33,089 bases of DNA from Pyrinomonadaceae bacterium (GTDB lineage: Bacteria > Acidobacteriota > Blastocatellia > Pyrinomonadales > Pyrinomonadaceae). Shown here piece after piece: positions 8,358-16,953 of the stretch. The stretch is from the NCBI GenBank assembly GCA_022843305.1, contig JALHNX010000044.1:1-33089 (forward strand). Reading direction: 5' to 3'. The notes beneath the pieces are model-generated. The model searched no databases. It worked only from the letters and a program-made list of their open reading frames with translations, and was not told where the DNA came from. Both the position numbers and the translations under genes were made by a program. Each line of letters opens with the position of its first letter. Position 1 is the first letter of the stretch.

Positions 8358-8748
8358 TAGGCTTTCTCTCTCGGAATTTGGTCAAATAGAGGTAAGAATT
8401 TCTAAGACTTCCCAAAAACTATTTCGTGGAATTTTGCGATTTACCGGGCGAGCAGTTCGGCGAATCACTTATCTAATCTAGCATATCGAAGTCGGGTTCG
8501 ACAAGTGTTTTTTTTGTTTCACAAGATTTAAGGATGTTGACGCTATTTTCGATTAAACCTCTCAAATTACCGCGAAAAATCGGCAATATAAAAACGTAAA
8601 TAAAAATATATTGCCCGTCAAATTGGAAAAATGCTAAACTTTACGCAGGCAAACGCGCTTGCCTATTCATCAAATTCAAAATAAACGGGAAACTCGAAGG
8701 TTTCTTCTTGCCTATTTTTCAAATATCCGATAAATTCACCGTAAATTA
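8358..8748. other. Divergent intergenic region between mglB and yvcK
   Basis: This 391-base AT-rich gap holds no credible ORF. It must carry promoters for both mglBA (leftward) and yvcK (rightward). A T-run (8508-8517) and several short AT-rich palindromes are visible, but no riboswitch or operator that I recognise. One plausible promoter for yvcK is listed separately. Confidence 0.5.
8611..8640 (+). promoter_or_regulatory. Possible sigma70-type promoter for yvcK
   Basis: TTGCCC at 8611-8616 and TAAACT at 8635-8640 are separated by 18 bases, about 110 bases before the yvcK start. The match is visual only and many AT-rich sites in this gap could score similarly. Confidence 0.3.
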
Positions 8749-9780
8749 ATGAGAAACCACCTTTTTTCACAAAGTTCATATGGTTTGAATTGTGTCGCCA
8801 TCGGCGGCGGCAACGGACTTTCGATGCTTCTTTCGGGCTTGAAAAGATTTGTCGGCGCAGACGAAACCGAACCCGTCCGGCTTAAAAATCTCTCGGCAAT
8901 CGTCGCGGTTTCGGACGACGGCGGAAGTTCGGGAAGACTGCGCGACGAGCTTCAGATGCTTCCGCCCGGAGACATTCGCAACTGTATGGTCGCGCTGTCG
9001 GAAGATTCGCATCTTTTATCGAAGGTTTTCCGCCATCGTTTCAGCGGCGACGGACACTTAGGCGGACATAGTTTGGGAAATCTTTTTCTCGCCGCTTTAA
9101 CCGAAATCACGGGCGATTTTGCCGAAGCCGTTAAACTTTCTTCTGAAATTCTCGCCAGCAAAGGTCATATCTATCCCGCCACAATGTCCGATGTGCGGCT
9201 TGCCGCCGAACTCGCGGACGGCTCGATTATTCGCGGCGAAACGAATATCGGAAAGCTCGGCACACTGATTAAACGGCTTTATCTCGAACCCGAAGATTGT
9301 CATCCTTTGCCCGAAGCGCTCGCCGCAATTTACGATGCGGATGTTATCACGATCGGACCCGGTTCGCTTTTTACGTCGCTTTTGCCGCCGATTTTGGTCA
9401 ACGGTGTTTCGCAGGCGATCGCTGAATCTTCCGCCGTCAAGATTTTTATCTGTAATCTAATGACTCAGCCGGGCGAAACCGACGGTTTAACGTCCCTAAA
9501 ACATCTGGAAATCGTCCGCGAATACGCGCCTGAAATTGATTTCGATTATGTGATTGTCAACAACCGCCCGATTTCGGAAGAACAACTTTTGCGCTACAAA
9601 GAAGAAGGCGCGGAGCAAATCGGCGTTCACGGCTCGATCTCGCCCGAAACGATTGAAGGCGCAGAGGTTGTTTATGGTAATCTATTGGACGAAGGCGAAA
9701 AAGTGCGTCATCATCCCGAAAAATTGGGGCAGGTTGTTTTGCTTTGCGCTTTACAGCCGCAAAAGAAAGTTTTGTTTTAG
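8749..9780 (+). CDS. yvcK: YvcK/GlmR, CofD-like UDP-sugar-binding regulator
   Basis: The 343-residue product is a full-length member of the YvcK/CofD-like family. It shows the nucleotide-sugar-binding start VAIGGGNGLSMLLSGLKR (about 18-35), the signature AVSDDGGSSGRLRDEL (about 54-69), PPGDIRNCMVAL, HSLGNLFLAALTEI, and the C-terminal VIVNNRPISEEQL. In Bacillus subtilis this protein (GlmR) binds UDP-GlcNAc and stimulates GlmS; in other Firmicutes and Actinobacteria it supports gluconeogenic growth and wall synthesis. Here it is followed by glmU and, four genes later, by glmS on the same strand, which fits a role in UDP-GlcNAc homeostasis. ATG 8749 lacks a strong ribosome site but gives the expected N-terminus. 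Confidence 0.93.
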   Translation: MRNHLFSQSSYGLNCVAIGGGNGLSMLLSGLKRFVGADETEPVRLKNLSAIVAVSDDGGSSGRLRDELQMLPPGDIRNCMVALSEDSHLLSKVFRHRFSGDGHLGGHSLGNLFLAALTEITGDFAEAVKLSSEILASKGHIYPATMSDVRLAAELADGSIIRGETNIGKLGTLIKRLYLEPEDCHPLPEALAAIYDADVITIGPGSLFTSLLPPILVNGVSQAIAESSAVKIFICNLMTQPGETDGLTSLKHLEIVREYAPEIDFDYVIVNNRPISEEQLLRYKEEGAEQIGVHGSISPETIEGAEVVYGNLLDEGEKVRHHPEKLGQVVLLCALQPQKKVLF

Positions 9781-9791
9781 TAAAATGGTTA

Positions 9792-9884
9792 TTTAACGCA
9801 AAGACATATTGGGATTTTGGATTTTAGATTTTAATTTAATAAAAACAAATCTAAAATCCAAAATCGAAGTGTCTTTGCGTTAAA
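9792..9884. repeat. Nested palindrome between yvcK and glmU
   Basis: The outer arms are 15 bp (TTTAACGCAAAGACA at 9792-9806 with its complement at 9870-9884). The inner arms are 19 bp (9813-9831 with 9847-9865, built on GATTTTGGATTTTAGATTT). Short unpaired stretches lie between them and a 15-base AT loop at the top. The whole forms one long hairpin filling most of the 119-base gap. It has no terminal T-run, so I call it a repeat element. The outer word resembles the repeat at 23973-24010 and the hairpin at 29713-29795. Confidence 0.8.
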
Positions 9885-9899
9885 AAGTTCTCTGATTTT

Positions 9900-11324
9900 A
9901 TGGAAAACGTTTCCAACGAACAAAAAACGCTTGATGTTTTGATTCTAGCCGCCGGATTGGGAACGCGGATGCGTTCGAATCTGGCGAAAGTTCTGCACCG
10001 GCTTGACGGTCGCCCGTTGATTAATCACGTTTGCCGGACGGCGACCGCGCTTGCGCCGCGCAAAGTTTACGTCGTTATCGGGCATCAGGGCGAGGACGTG
10101 AAAACGGCGGTTTTAGAAGAATTAGACGGCGACCACGCCGAATTTGTCTGGCAGCAGCAGCAGCTCGGCACCGGACACGCCGTAAATCAGGCGCGCGAAT
10201 TTCTGGAAAACGAAGACTCGACGCTTTTGGTTTTGTCAGGCGACGTGCCGATGATTCGCGCCGAAACGCTTGCCGCGCTTGTTCAGCAGCATCGTTCGCA
10301 TCGCGGGAAAGGCGCGGCTTGCACGATTTTGACCGTTAAATTAGACGATCCGACCGGCTATGGCAGAATCGTCCGCGACGATCACGGACTTTTCGATAGA
10401 ATCGTCGAACAAAAGGACGCGACCGAAGACGAGCGCAAGGTCAAGGAGATCAATTCGGGAATTTACTGTTTCGACGCGTGCAAACTTTTTACGGCACTTT
10501 CACATGTTAAAAACGAAAATGCGCAGGGCGAATATTATTTGACCGACGTTCCGACACTTCTGAGAAACGAAGGCGAAGCCATCGCAATTTATCATCACAG
10601 CGATTCGCACGAAATCGAGGGCATCAATAACCGCGTTCAGCTCGCGGATATGGAACGGATTTTGAACCGCCGCGTTGTCAAGCGCCTGATGCTCGATTAC
10701 GGCGTAACGTTTATTGACCCGTATAATTCCTACGTCAGCGCGGAAGCGCAGATCGGGCGCGACACGGTGATTTTTCCGAACATTTCAATCGAAGGCATAA
10801 GCCAAATCGGCGACGGATGCACGATTCGTTCGGGAACGCGCATCACGAATTCAAAAATCGGACACGGCGTTGAAATTTTGGATAACTGCGTGATTATTGA
10901 TTCGGAAGTCGGCAATCAATGCACCGTCGGACCAATGGCGCATCTTCGCGGAAAAGCGAAAATGGAAGAAAAATCGAAGGTCGGAAACTTTGTCGAACTC
11001 AAGAAAACGGTTCTCGGTCGCGGCTCGAAAGCCAGTCATCTGACATACTTGGGCGACGCTTCGATCGGCGAAAAAACCAACATCGGCGCAGGCACGATCA
11101 CCTGCAACTACGACGGCAAAAACAAACACGCGACGACCATCGGCAACAACGTCAAGATCGGCTCGGACACAATGCTCGTCGCACCCGTCAAAGTCGGCGA
11201 CGGCGCAGTTACCGGCGCGGGAAGCGTTGTTACAAAGGACGTTGAGCCGAATAAATTAGTCGTCGGCGCACCCGCGAGAGCAATAAAAGATTTGAGTGAA
11301 GAAACAAATTCAGCCAAAGAATAA
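9900..11324 (+). CDS. glmU: Bifunctional N-acetylglucosamine-1-phosphate uridyltransferase / glucosamine-1-phosphate acetyltransferase
   Basis: GlmU makes UDP-GlcNAc in two steps: acetyl transfer from acetyl-CoA to glucosamine-1-phosphate, then uridylyl transfer from UTP. The 474-residue product has the N-terminal pyrophosphorylase domain with LILAAGLGTRMRSNLAKVLH (about 14-33), QQQLGTGHAV and LSGDVPMI. A linker follows, then a left-handed beta helix of hexapeptide repeats (from about residue 265) with LRGKAKMEEKSKVGNFVELK, GAGTITCNYDGKNKH and GSDTMLVAPV, the acetyltransferase active-site region. Length is normal and no key motif is missing. It is flanked by yvcK and by a short run of small genes leading to glmS. 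Confidence 0.96.
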   Translation: MENVSNEQKTLDVLILAAGLGTRMRSNLAKVLHRLDGRPLINHVCRTATALAPRKVYVVIGHQGEDVKTAVLEELDGDHAEFVWQQQQLGTGHAVNQAREFLENEDSTLLVLSGDVPMIRAETLAALVQQHRSHRGKGAACTILTVKLDDPTGYGRIVRDDHGLFDRIVEQKDATEDERKVKEINSGIYCFDACKLFTALSHVKNENAQGEYYLTDVPTLLRNEGEAIAIYHHSDSHEIEGINNRVQLADMERILNRRVVKRLMLDYGVTFIDPYNSYVSAEAQIGRDTVIFPNISIEGISQIGDGCTIRSGTRITNSKIGHGVEILDNCVIIDSEVGNQCTVGPMAHLRGKAKMEEKSKVGNFVELKKTVLGRGSKASHLTYLGDASIGEKTNIGAGTITCNYDGKNKHATTIGNNVKIGSDTMLVAPVKVGDGAVTGAGSVVTKDVEPNKLVVGAPARAIKDLSEETNSAKE

Positions 11325-11361
11325 TTTTGTGATAAAATCGGTTTCGGAGAGGTGAAATAAA

Positions 11362-11511
11362 ATGACTAAAAAAGCCAAAATCGCCAAAGAAATAGAAATT
11401 AAACGTCCCGAACGAATGAAACTTTCGGCGGAAGAATCGTTAAAACGGATGAAAGATTTTGACAAACGAAAGGAGAAATTCATTGCCGCTATCCGTAAAA
11501 GCAAGGATTGA
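11362..11511 (+). CDS. Small basic protein, 49 residues, overlapping the next gene
   Basis: A short ORF with a good ribosome site (GGAGAGGTGA, 11346-11355) and ATG 11362 encodes a very basic, helical 49-residue protein. It begins MTKKAKIAKEIEIKRPER and contains MKLSAEESLKRMKDFDKRKE. It ends TGA at 11509-11511, 29 bases inside the next gene, which implies translational coupling. I do not recognise a named family. The arrangement (tiny charged protein just ahead of a 110-residue protein, overlapping frames) is like a toxin-antitoxin pair, but nothing shows toxicity. It lies 37 bases after glmU. Confidence 0.65.
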   Translation: MTKKAKIAKEIEIKRPERMKLSAEESLKRMKDFDKRKEKFIAAIRKSKD

Positions 11512-11815
11512 AGTTTATTTGCCCGATTTGCCGAAAACCGTCTATCAGGAATTACTGCAAATTTTCTCCGCAGAATTTACGACGGCTTTCGGCGGTTGCA
11601 CGATTGTGCGCGGACTTGATGGTAATTATCTTTCAAAATTCGGGCAAATAATTCCCGACCGCATCAATCTTATCTACACCGATACACCTTTTGATTTTCA
11701 AGAAAATTTTTCCGCAATTTCAAATTATACCGATGAACTCCGCAAAGCCGCTTTCAAGGCTTTGGAAGAAGAAGCGATTTTAGTTGTTGCTTGGCAAGTT
11801 TATCATTCGGTTTGA
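11483..11815 (+). CDS. Hypothetical 110-residue protein, coupled to the preceding small ORF
   Basis: The best start is TTG 11483 with AGGAG at 11471-11475; the earlier in-frame TTG at 11459 has none. The product begins MPLSVKARIEVYLPDLPKT and contains FGGCTIVRGLDGNYLS, IPDRINLIYTDTPFDF and a C-terminal helix ending VAWQVYHSV. It looks like a compact alpha/beta domain. I recall similar sequences only as hypothetical proteins in Acidobacteriota and Cyanobacteria. It has no signal peptide. It overlaps the 49-residue gene by 29 bases and is followed nine bases later by a secreted protein gene, all within the glmU-glmS run. Confidence 0.7.
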   Translation: MPLSVKARIEVYLPDLPKTVYQELLQIFSAEFTTAFGGCTIVRGLDGNYLSKFGQIIPDRINLIYTDTPFDFQENFSAISNYTDELRKAAFKALEEEAILVVAWQVYHSV

Positions 11816-11824
11816 GGTCAATTT

Positions 11825-12445
11825 ATGAAAACTCGAATCATTATCAGTTTATTTCTGCTTGCGGTTTTCTGCGCCGTGCCTGTTTTCGCGCAAAATGCTG
11901 AAAAGGCTTTGCAGACGGAATTTATTCGGCTAAACAACTTTAAAGTTGAAAAGGCTGAAAATGATTTTAATAGATTAAGTGACGAAACTTCTTATTTGCT
12001 GGGGATTATTAAGCCGCTATTGACCAAACGAGGCTCGATCGAAATAGCTGTAAGAGAAAAGTCTCTGATTGTGACTGATACAGAAGGACGTGTAAAACTG
12101 ATCGGTGAATTAATAAAAATGCTCGATGAGTCGAAGCTTTTGATTAACGATTTGGTTTCTGAAACGCCAAAAGAAGATGAAAAGATAATAACTGAAACGG
12201 TGAAAACAAATTATATTTTTCCGATAATCTCTTGTCTTGATGGAAAGGAATCTCCGTGGATGGTAATTCAAGGTTTTTTGTTATTCAAACCGATGAAACA
12301 GATAAAAGTCCGAATAAGATCAGCCGGATTGGATAGAAAGGACGTCAATCTTACCGGAACAGAAAAGCGAGTAGAATTAGCCAAAAGGATAGTTGCTTTA
12401 TTTGATCAGCCGTTTTTGACTGAAGAAGCAGATTACGATTTTTAA
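11825..12445 (+). CDS. Exported secretin N-domain-like protein
   Basis: The 206-residue product has a clear signal peptide (MKTRIIISLFLLAVFCAVP, likely cut after VFA before QNAEKA). Residues about 60-100 read IKPLLTKRGSIEIAVREKSL then IVTDTEGRVKLIGELIKMLD, the strand-helix pattern of secretin N-domains, where the phrase L-x-V-x-D is followed by a helix ending in L-x-x-LD. A similar second unit is suggested near the end (DRKDVNLTGTEKRVELAKRI then VALFDQ). It is far too short to be a secretin itself. It is probably periplasmic. GAGG at 11814-11817 precedes ATG 11825, and glmS starts ten bases after its stop, so it shares an operon with glmS; the reason for this pairing is unknown. Confidence 0.65.
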   Translation: MKTRIIISLFLLAVFCAVPVFAQNAEKALQTEFIRLNNFKVEKAENDFNRLSDETSYLLGIIKPLLTKRGSIEIAVREKSLIVTDTEGRVKLIGELIKMLDESKLLINDLVSETPKEDEKIITETVKTNYIFPIISCLDGKESPWMVIQGFLLFKPMKQIKVRIRSAGLDRKDVNLTGTEKRVELAKRIVALFDQPFLTEEADYDF

Positions 12446-12455
12446 TAAATAAAAT

Positions 12456-14315
12456 ATGTGTGGAATTGTTGGATACGTTGGAAATAAACAAGTTGTGCCG
12501 TTGATTATTGACGGATTGCGGAAACTGGAATATCGCGGATATGATTCCGCGGGAATCGCGGTTGTTGATGATAACAATCATCTTGAACTGCGTCGTGCCG
12601 AGGGAAAACTTCGCAATCTCGAAGAAGCGATTCGGCTGAATCCGCTGGACGGAAATTACGGCATTGGGCATACGCGCTGGGCGACGCACGGGCGACCGAC
12701 CGAGGAAAACGCGCATCCGCATCGTGATTGTTCGGGCAAGATCGTCGTCGTTCATAACGGGATCATCGAAAATTACCTGACCTTGAAGGAAATGCTCAAG
12801 GAAAAAGGGCACGATTTCAAGACCGAAACCGACACGGAAATCGTCGCGCACCTGATCGAGGAACATCAGAAAGAAGATTTGAATTTTGAAGAAGCCGTTC
12901 GCAAATCGGTTCAGCAGTTAAAAGGAATTTTCGCGCTTTCGATAATCTCGTCGGAAGAACCCGACAAAATTATTGCTGTCCGCGAAGGTCCGCCGGTCGT
13001 CATCGGTTTGGGCGACGGCGAATTTTTCGTTGCTTCCGACATTCCCGCGATTTTACAGCACACCCGCGACGTTTTTTACTTGGGCGAAAAGGAAATTGCG
13101 ATTCTGACGAAAGATTCGGTGCGCGTTACGGATTTTGACGGCAACGTCGTCGAGCCGAAACAACAGCGCATTACTTGGGACCCGATTATGGCGGAAAAAG
13201 GCGGTTTCAAACATTTCTTGTTGAAGGAAATCTACGAACAGCCGCGTGCCGTCCGCGACACCGTGCGCGGGCGCGTGTCCTTGGATACGGGCAAAGTTTA
13301 TCTCGACCAGATGGACATTTCCGAAGAAGATTTTCGCAACGTGCGCTCGATCAAGATCGCCGCTTGCGGAACGAGTTGGCACGCCGGAACTGCCGCCAAA
13401 TATATGCTCGAAGAATTGGCGCGTGTTCCGGTCGAGGTTGATTACGCTTCGGAATTTCGTTATCGCAATCCGGTTTTGGACGAATCCGATTTGCTCATCG
13501 TCATCTCGCAATCGGGCGAAACCGCCGACACGATTGCCGCGATGCGCGAAGCGAAACGGGCGGGCTGTAAAGTTATGGCGATCTGCAACGTGCAGGGTTC
13601 GATGATCACGCGCGAAGCCGACGGCACGATTCTGACGCACGCCGGACCGGAAATTTCAGTCGCTTCGACAAAGGCGTTTACGTCGCAGATCATCGCGCTC
13701 TACATTTTCGCGCTTTACTTGGGCGAACTGCGCGGAAAATTGTCGGAAGAACAGGTCAAAAAACACGCGCAGGAATTGATCGAACTGCCGCTGAAAATTG
13801 AAGAAATATTGAGCGATGCCGATTCGATTGAAGAACTTTCCAGAGAATTTTTCCGTTCGCAGGATTTTCTGTATCTCGGTCGCGGCATTAATTTTCCGGT
13901 CGCTCTCGAAGGCGCGTTAAAGCTCAAGGAAATTTCATATATCCACGCCGAAGGTTATCCGGCGGGCGAGATGAAACACGGTCCGAACGCGTTGATTGAC
14001 GAAAAATTGCCGGTCGTCATTATCAACACCCGCGAAATGGGCAACGAGGGCAGCGAATTGCGCTACGAAAAAACGCACTCGAACATCGTCGAAGTCAAAG
14101 CGCGCGACGGAATTATTTTTTCGATTCTGACCGAAGGCGACAAGATGAGTTCAGTTGTGTCCGACCACGTTGTCGAAATTCCACAGGTTTCGGATTTGCT
14201 TGCGCCGATTTTGTCGGTCGTTCCATTACAACTGCTTGCATATTACATCGCGGTTAGAAGGGGCTGCGATGTTGACCAACCGCGAAACCTGGCAAAATCT
14301 GTGACGGTCGAATAG
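12456..14315 (+). CDS. glmS: Glutamine-fructose-6-phosphate aminotransferase (isomerizing)
   Basis: GlmS converts fructose-6-phosphate and glutamine to glucosamine-6-phosphate, the first committed step to UDP-GlcNAc. The 619-residue product starts MCGIVGYVG, so Cys2 becomes the N-terminal nucleophile after Met removal. The glutaminase part shows [28 protein letters not shown] and VHNGIIENY. Two SIS domains follow, with [50 protein letters not shown] and [13 protein letters not shown]. The C-terminus [11 protein letters not shown] is canonical. No glmS ribozyme is possible upstream: only ten bases separate it from the preceding gene. It may instead respond to YvcK/GlmR encoded upstream. Confidence 0.97.
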   Translation: MCGIVGYVGNKQVVPLIIDGLRKLEYRGYDSAGIAVVDDNNHLELRRAEGKLRNLEEAIRLNPLDGNYGIGHTRWATHGRPTEENAHPHRDCSGKIVVVHNGIIENYLTLKEMLKEKGHDFKTETDTEIVAHLIEEHQKEDLNFEEAVRKSVQQLKGIFALSIISSEEPDKIIAVREGPPVVIGLGDGEFFVASDIPAILQHTRDVFYLGEKEIAILTKDSVRVTDFDGNVVEPKQQRITWDPIMAEKGGFKHFLLKEIYEQPRAVRDTVRGRVSLDTGKVYLDQMDISEEDFRNVRSIKIAACGTSWHAGTAAKYMLEELARVPVEVDYASEFRYRNPVLDESDLLIVISQSGETADTIAAMREAKRAGCKVMAICNVQGSMITREADGTILTHAGPEISVASTKAFTSQIIALYIFALYLGELRGKLSEEQVKKHAQELIELPLKIEEILSDADSIEELSREFFRSQDFLYLGRGINFPVALEGALKLKEISYIHAEGYPAGEMKHGPNALIDEKLPVVIINTREMGNEGSELRYEKTHSNIVEVKARDGIIFSILTEGDKMSSVVSDHVVEIPQVSDLLAPILSVVPLQLLAYYIAVRRGCDVDQPRNLAKSVTVE

Positions 14316-14332
14316 AATGAACAACTTTTCAT

Positions 14333-14372
14333 AAAAAGTCATCGTTTTGAAAATTCAAAACGATGACTTTTT
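14333..14372 (+). terminator. Intrinsic terminator after glmS
   Basis: A perfect 18-bp stem (arms 14333-14350 and 14355-14372) with a 4-base loop AAAT begins 18 bases after the glmS stop. The 3' arm ends in a T-run continued by ATTTTGTT. The A-run on the 5' side would also allow function on the other strand. Confidence 0.9.
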
Positions 14373-14634
14373 ATTTTGTTTGTCGCCAAGCCTTTGCCAT
14401 TTGCCAAACGGGCGATCAAAGTTTTTTGATGGGTTTTTTCTCTGAAGATTTAGTCATTTTGCCCTAAACATATTTTAACCGATTCAATTTGCCGACAAAA
14501 TTTTTATGATCGGTTTCGCGCTTTTATGTCAACGCTGAAATAACGGGATAATCATCGAAATGTTGTCTTATTTTCCGTTCGGTAGTAAATTTTATAACGA
14601 GTTCAAATAGGATTGGGAAACAGGACGTTTTTTT
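14373..14634. other. Intergenic leader before the TPR gene
   Basis: About 260 bases without a credible gene between the glmS terminator and the TatT-like gene. It contains T-rich tracts and one plausible promoter (14483-14510). No riboswitch or repeat shared with other gaps was recognised. Confidence 0.4.
14483..14510 (+). promoter_or_regulatory. Possible sigma70-type promoter for the TPR gene
   Basis: TTCAAT at 14483-14488 and TATGAT at 14505-14510 are 16 bases apart and lie about 125 bases upstream of the 14635 start, just after the glmS terminator. Visual match only. Confidence 0.35.
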
Positions 14635-15318
14635 ATGAAACACGATAAAATCTTCCGAAAGGTGCGGAAACTGATTGACGAGCGCGAGCTTGATGAATGG
14701 AATCTTGAAACAGCGCGCGATGAGCTTTTCGCGTTGGTCGAGGAAGATTCCGAATGCGATTGGGGTTACGGGCTTTTGTCGGAAATCAATTACTGGCTGG
14801 GCGAATACGCGGAGGACGCGGAGGACAAACTTGCCTTTTTTGATGAGGGTGTGCAGTGCGGCGAAGCGGGTGTCGGGATAAACGAAAATTGTCTGGAAGC
14901 GAATTTCTGGCTCGCCGCAAATTACGGTTCGTTCGGGCAGGAAAAAGGAATTATGCAGAGTCTGGCGATGGTTACGCCGATCAAAGAGCGGGCGGAACGC
15001 GTCCTCGAGATTGATGCCAACTATTTTTACGGCGGAGCGTGGCGCGTGCTTGGCAGGCTTTATCACAAAGCACCGGGTTTTCCGTTTTCCATCGGCAATA
15101 ACAAAAAAGCAATCGAATGCTTGGAAAAGGCTGTCGAACTTGGTCCGAAATTTTTTCTGAATCGTCTTTTTCTCGCCGAAGCATATATTTCAAACCGCGA
15201 AAAAGCGAAAGCGCGTGAGCATCTCGAATGGATTCGGAACGCGCCGCTCAACAAAAATCACGAACGCGAGGACGAAAATTATAAACGCCAAGCCGAAGCG
15301 TTTTTGGAAAAGTTATAG
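14635..15318 (+). CDS. TPR protein, TatT (TRAP transporter T-component)-like
   Basis: The 227-residue protein is helical throughout and has no signal peptide. Its second half contains tetratricopeptide-type helices: NKKAIECLEKAVELGPKFFL and RLFLAEAYISNREKAKAREH. The middle, ANYGSFGQEKGIMQSLAMV, PIKERAERVLEIDANYF, GGAWRVLGRLYHKAPGFP and FSIGNNKKA, resembles the TatT family, a TPR scaffold first described with periplasmic TRAP transporters in spirochaetes. No TRAP transporter gene is nearby, so the job here is open. It is a single-gene unit between the glmS terminator and a hairpin at 15340-15372. Confidence 0.6.
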   Translation: MKHDKIFRKVRKLIDERELDEWNLETARDELFALVEEDSECDWGYGLLSEINYWLGEYAEDAEDKLAFFDEGVQCGEAGVGINENCLEANFWLAANYGSFGQEKGIMQSLAMVTPIKERAERVLEIDANYFYGGAWRVLGRLYHKAPGFPFSIGNNKKAIECLEKAVELGPKFFLNRLFLAEAYISNREKAKAREHLEWIRNAPLNKNHEREDENYKRQAEAFLEKL

Positions 15319-15339
15319 ATTGAAACTCAACTATTTTAT

Positions 15340-15372
15340 AAAAGGACGCGGGCTTCGGTGCGCATCCTTTTT
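15340..15372 (+). terminator. Intrinsic terminator after the TPR gene
   Basis: AAAAGGA (15340-15346) pairs with TCCTTTT (15365-15371), extended by GCG/CGC after one mismatch, around a GGCTTCGG-type loop. A T-rich tail follows (TTTATTTT). It lies 21 bases after the TatT-like gene and 33 before the nucleotidase gene. Confidence 0.65.
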
Positions 15373-15404
15373 ATTTTCTCTCAAAATCTGTTAAAAATAG
15401 CAGT

Positions 15405-16940
15405 ATGAAAAAAGCCATTTCTGTTTTACCGCTGATAATTTTGTTAAGCGTTGCGGTTTTTGCTCAGACCCGGAATGTGACGATTCTTTACACGAACGAT
15501 TTTCATTCGGCGTTCGACCCGATTCCGGCATATTGGTTGGAAGGCTCGCCGAAACTCGGCGGCGCGGCGCATCTCACAACCTATATCAATCAAATCCGGG
15601 CAAGAGAAAAAGGCGTTTTCCTTTTTGATACGGGCGATATGTTCACCGGACAGCTTTCATTTTTGACCAACGGCGAAGCCTTGATGGAAATGATGATGAC
15701 GATGAAATACGACGCGATGGCGATCGGCAATCACGAATTTGATTACGGTGCGGACAATTTTGAACGCCAGATGAACCGTGTGCCGTTTCCCGTTCTCGGC
15801 GCGAATATTTTTTATAAAGGCACCAAAAACCGCTACAGCCGACCTTATACGATCATCGAAAAAGACGGTGTGCGTTTGGGCGTTATCGGAATTATTGGCA
15901 TAGATGCCAGAAGCGTCGCGTTGCCGTCAGGAATTACGAATCTGGATTTTGAAGACCCGATTCCGATTGTCCGCGAGCTGGTCAAAGAATTGAAACCGGC
16001 GGTTGACCTGATCGTCGTTCTCGCGCATCAGGGGAAAACCGGACCGATGCAGACCGATGCCGAAAACCGCCCGGAAGTTCAGCGCGATTTTGACGAAGAC
16101 ATTCGTCTGACGACGGAGGTCGAAGGGATTGATGTTTTTGTCGGCGGACACGCCCACCGCGGCATCGAAAAGCCTTACGTCAACCCGAAAACCGGAACTT
16201 TAATCGTTCAAACTTACGGTTACGGAACGCGACTCGGTTATTTGAACCTGAAATTAGACGGCAAAAAAATCGTTTCTTCGAGCGGCGAACTTTTAAAGGT
16301 TTGGAGCGATAAATTCACGCCCGATGCCGAGATTGCGCGCAAGCTCGAATATTACAAAAACCTGCTCAAACCGAAAATCGGCATCGTTCAGGGAACGCTC
16401 AAAAACCGGCTCGTGCGCGATTATAACCGCGAATCGAGTCTGGGAAACTTTGTCGCCGACGTTCTGCGCGAAGCGACCAATGCGGATGTCGGAATGACCA
16501 ACGCGGGCGGGCTTCGCGCCGATCTGCCCGCCGGCAAAGTGACCAACGGTGATGTTTACGACGCGCTGCCGTTCGTTAATTCGCTGGTCGTCTGCGAAAT
16601 GACCGGAAAACAGATCAAAGAGGTTCTGGAACAGGGATTTTCGCTCGAACGCGGTATGATTCAGGTTTCGGGCTTGACGGCGAAATACGATTTATCAAAA
16701 CCCATCGGTCAACGGCTCGTAAGTTTGGAGATCGGCGGCAAAACAGCTGATGACGCGAAAGTTTATCGTGTCGCAACCAACAGTTTTATCGCGCAGGGCG
16801 GCGATCTTTATCAAACCTTTCTCGCAACCAAACAAACCGACGCGGGCGGTTTGCTGTCGGAAGTTGTGATGAAATATTTGCAGGAAAAAAAGGTTGTTGA
16901 AAGTTTGCCGAAAGCCGGTCGTTTGATTCCCGCAAAATAA
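15405..16940 (+). CDS. Exported 5'-nucleotidase / metallophosphatase, UshA family
   Basis: The 511-residue product has a signal peptide (MKKAISVLPLIILLSVAVFA, then QTRN). The N-terminal metallophosphatase domain carries the metal motifs ILYTNDFHSAF (D-x-H), FLFDTGDMFTGQ (GD), AIGNHEFDYG (GNHE), VVLAHQGK and VFVGGHAHRG (GHxH). The C-terminal 5'-nucleotidase domain carries ESSLGNFVADVLREAT, TNAGGLRADLPAG and YDALPFVNSLV. Together these are the full UshA layout, so the enzyme should dephosphorylate nucleotides or related phosphate esters in the periplasm, feeding nucleoside or phosphate salvage. UDP-sugar hydrolase activity, known for UshA, is possible. The next gene starts 13 bases downstream. 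Confidence 0.93.
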   Translation: MKKAISVLPLIILLSVAVFAQTRNVTILYTNDFHSAFDPIPAYWLEGSPKLGGAAHLTTYINQIRAREKGVFLFDTGDMFTGQLSFLTNGEALMEMMMTMKYDAMAIGNHEFDYGADNFERQMNRVPFPVLGANIFYKGTKNRYSRPYTIIEKDGVRLGVIGIIGIDARSVALPSGITNLDFEDPIPIVRELVKELKPAVDLIVVLAHQGKTGPMQTDAENRPEVQRDFDEDIRLTTEVEGIDVFVGGHAHRGIEKPYVNPKTGTLIVQTYGYGTRLGYLNLKLDGKKIVSSSGELLKVWSDKFTPDAEIARKLEYYKNLLKPKIGIVQGTLKNRLVRDYNRESSLGNFVADVLREATNADVGMTNAGGLRADLPAGKVTNGDVYDALPFVNSLVVCEMTGKQIKEVLEQGFSLERGMIQVSGLTAKYDLSKPIGQRLVSLEIGGKTADDAKVYRVATNSFIAQGGDLYQTFLATKQTDAGGLLSEVVMKYLQEKKVVESLPKAGRLIPAK

Positions 16941-16953
16941 ACCGGAACGACAA

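Noticed and set aside
12440-12456. glmS ribozyme
   Set aside because: Only ten bases separate glmS from the preceding gene; the ribozyme needs far more sequence.
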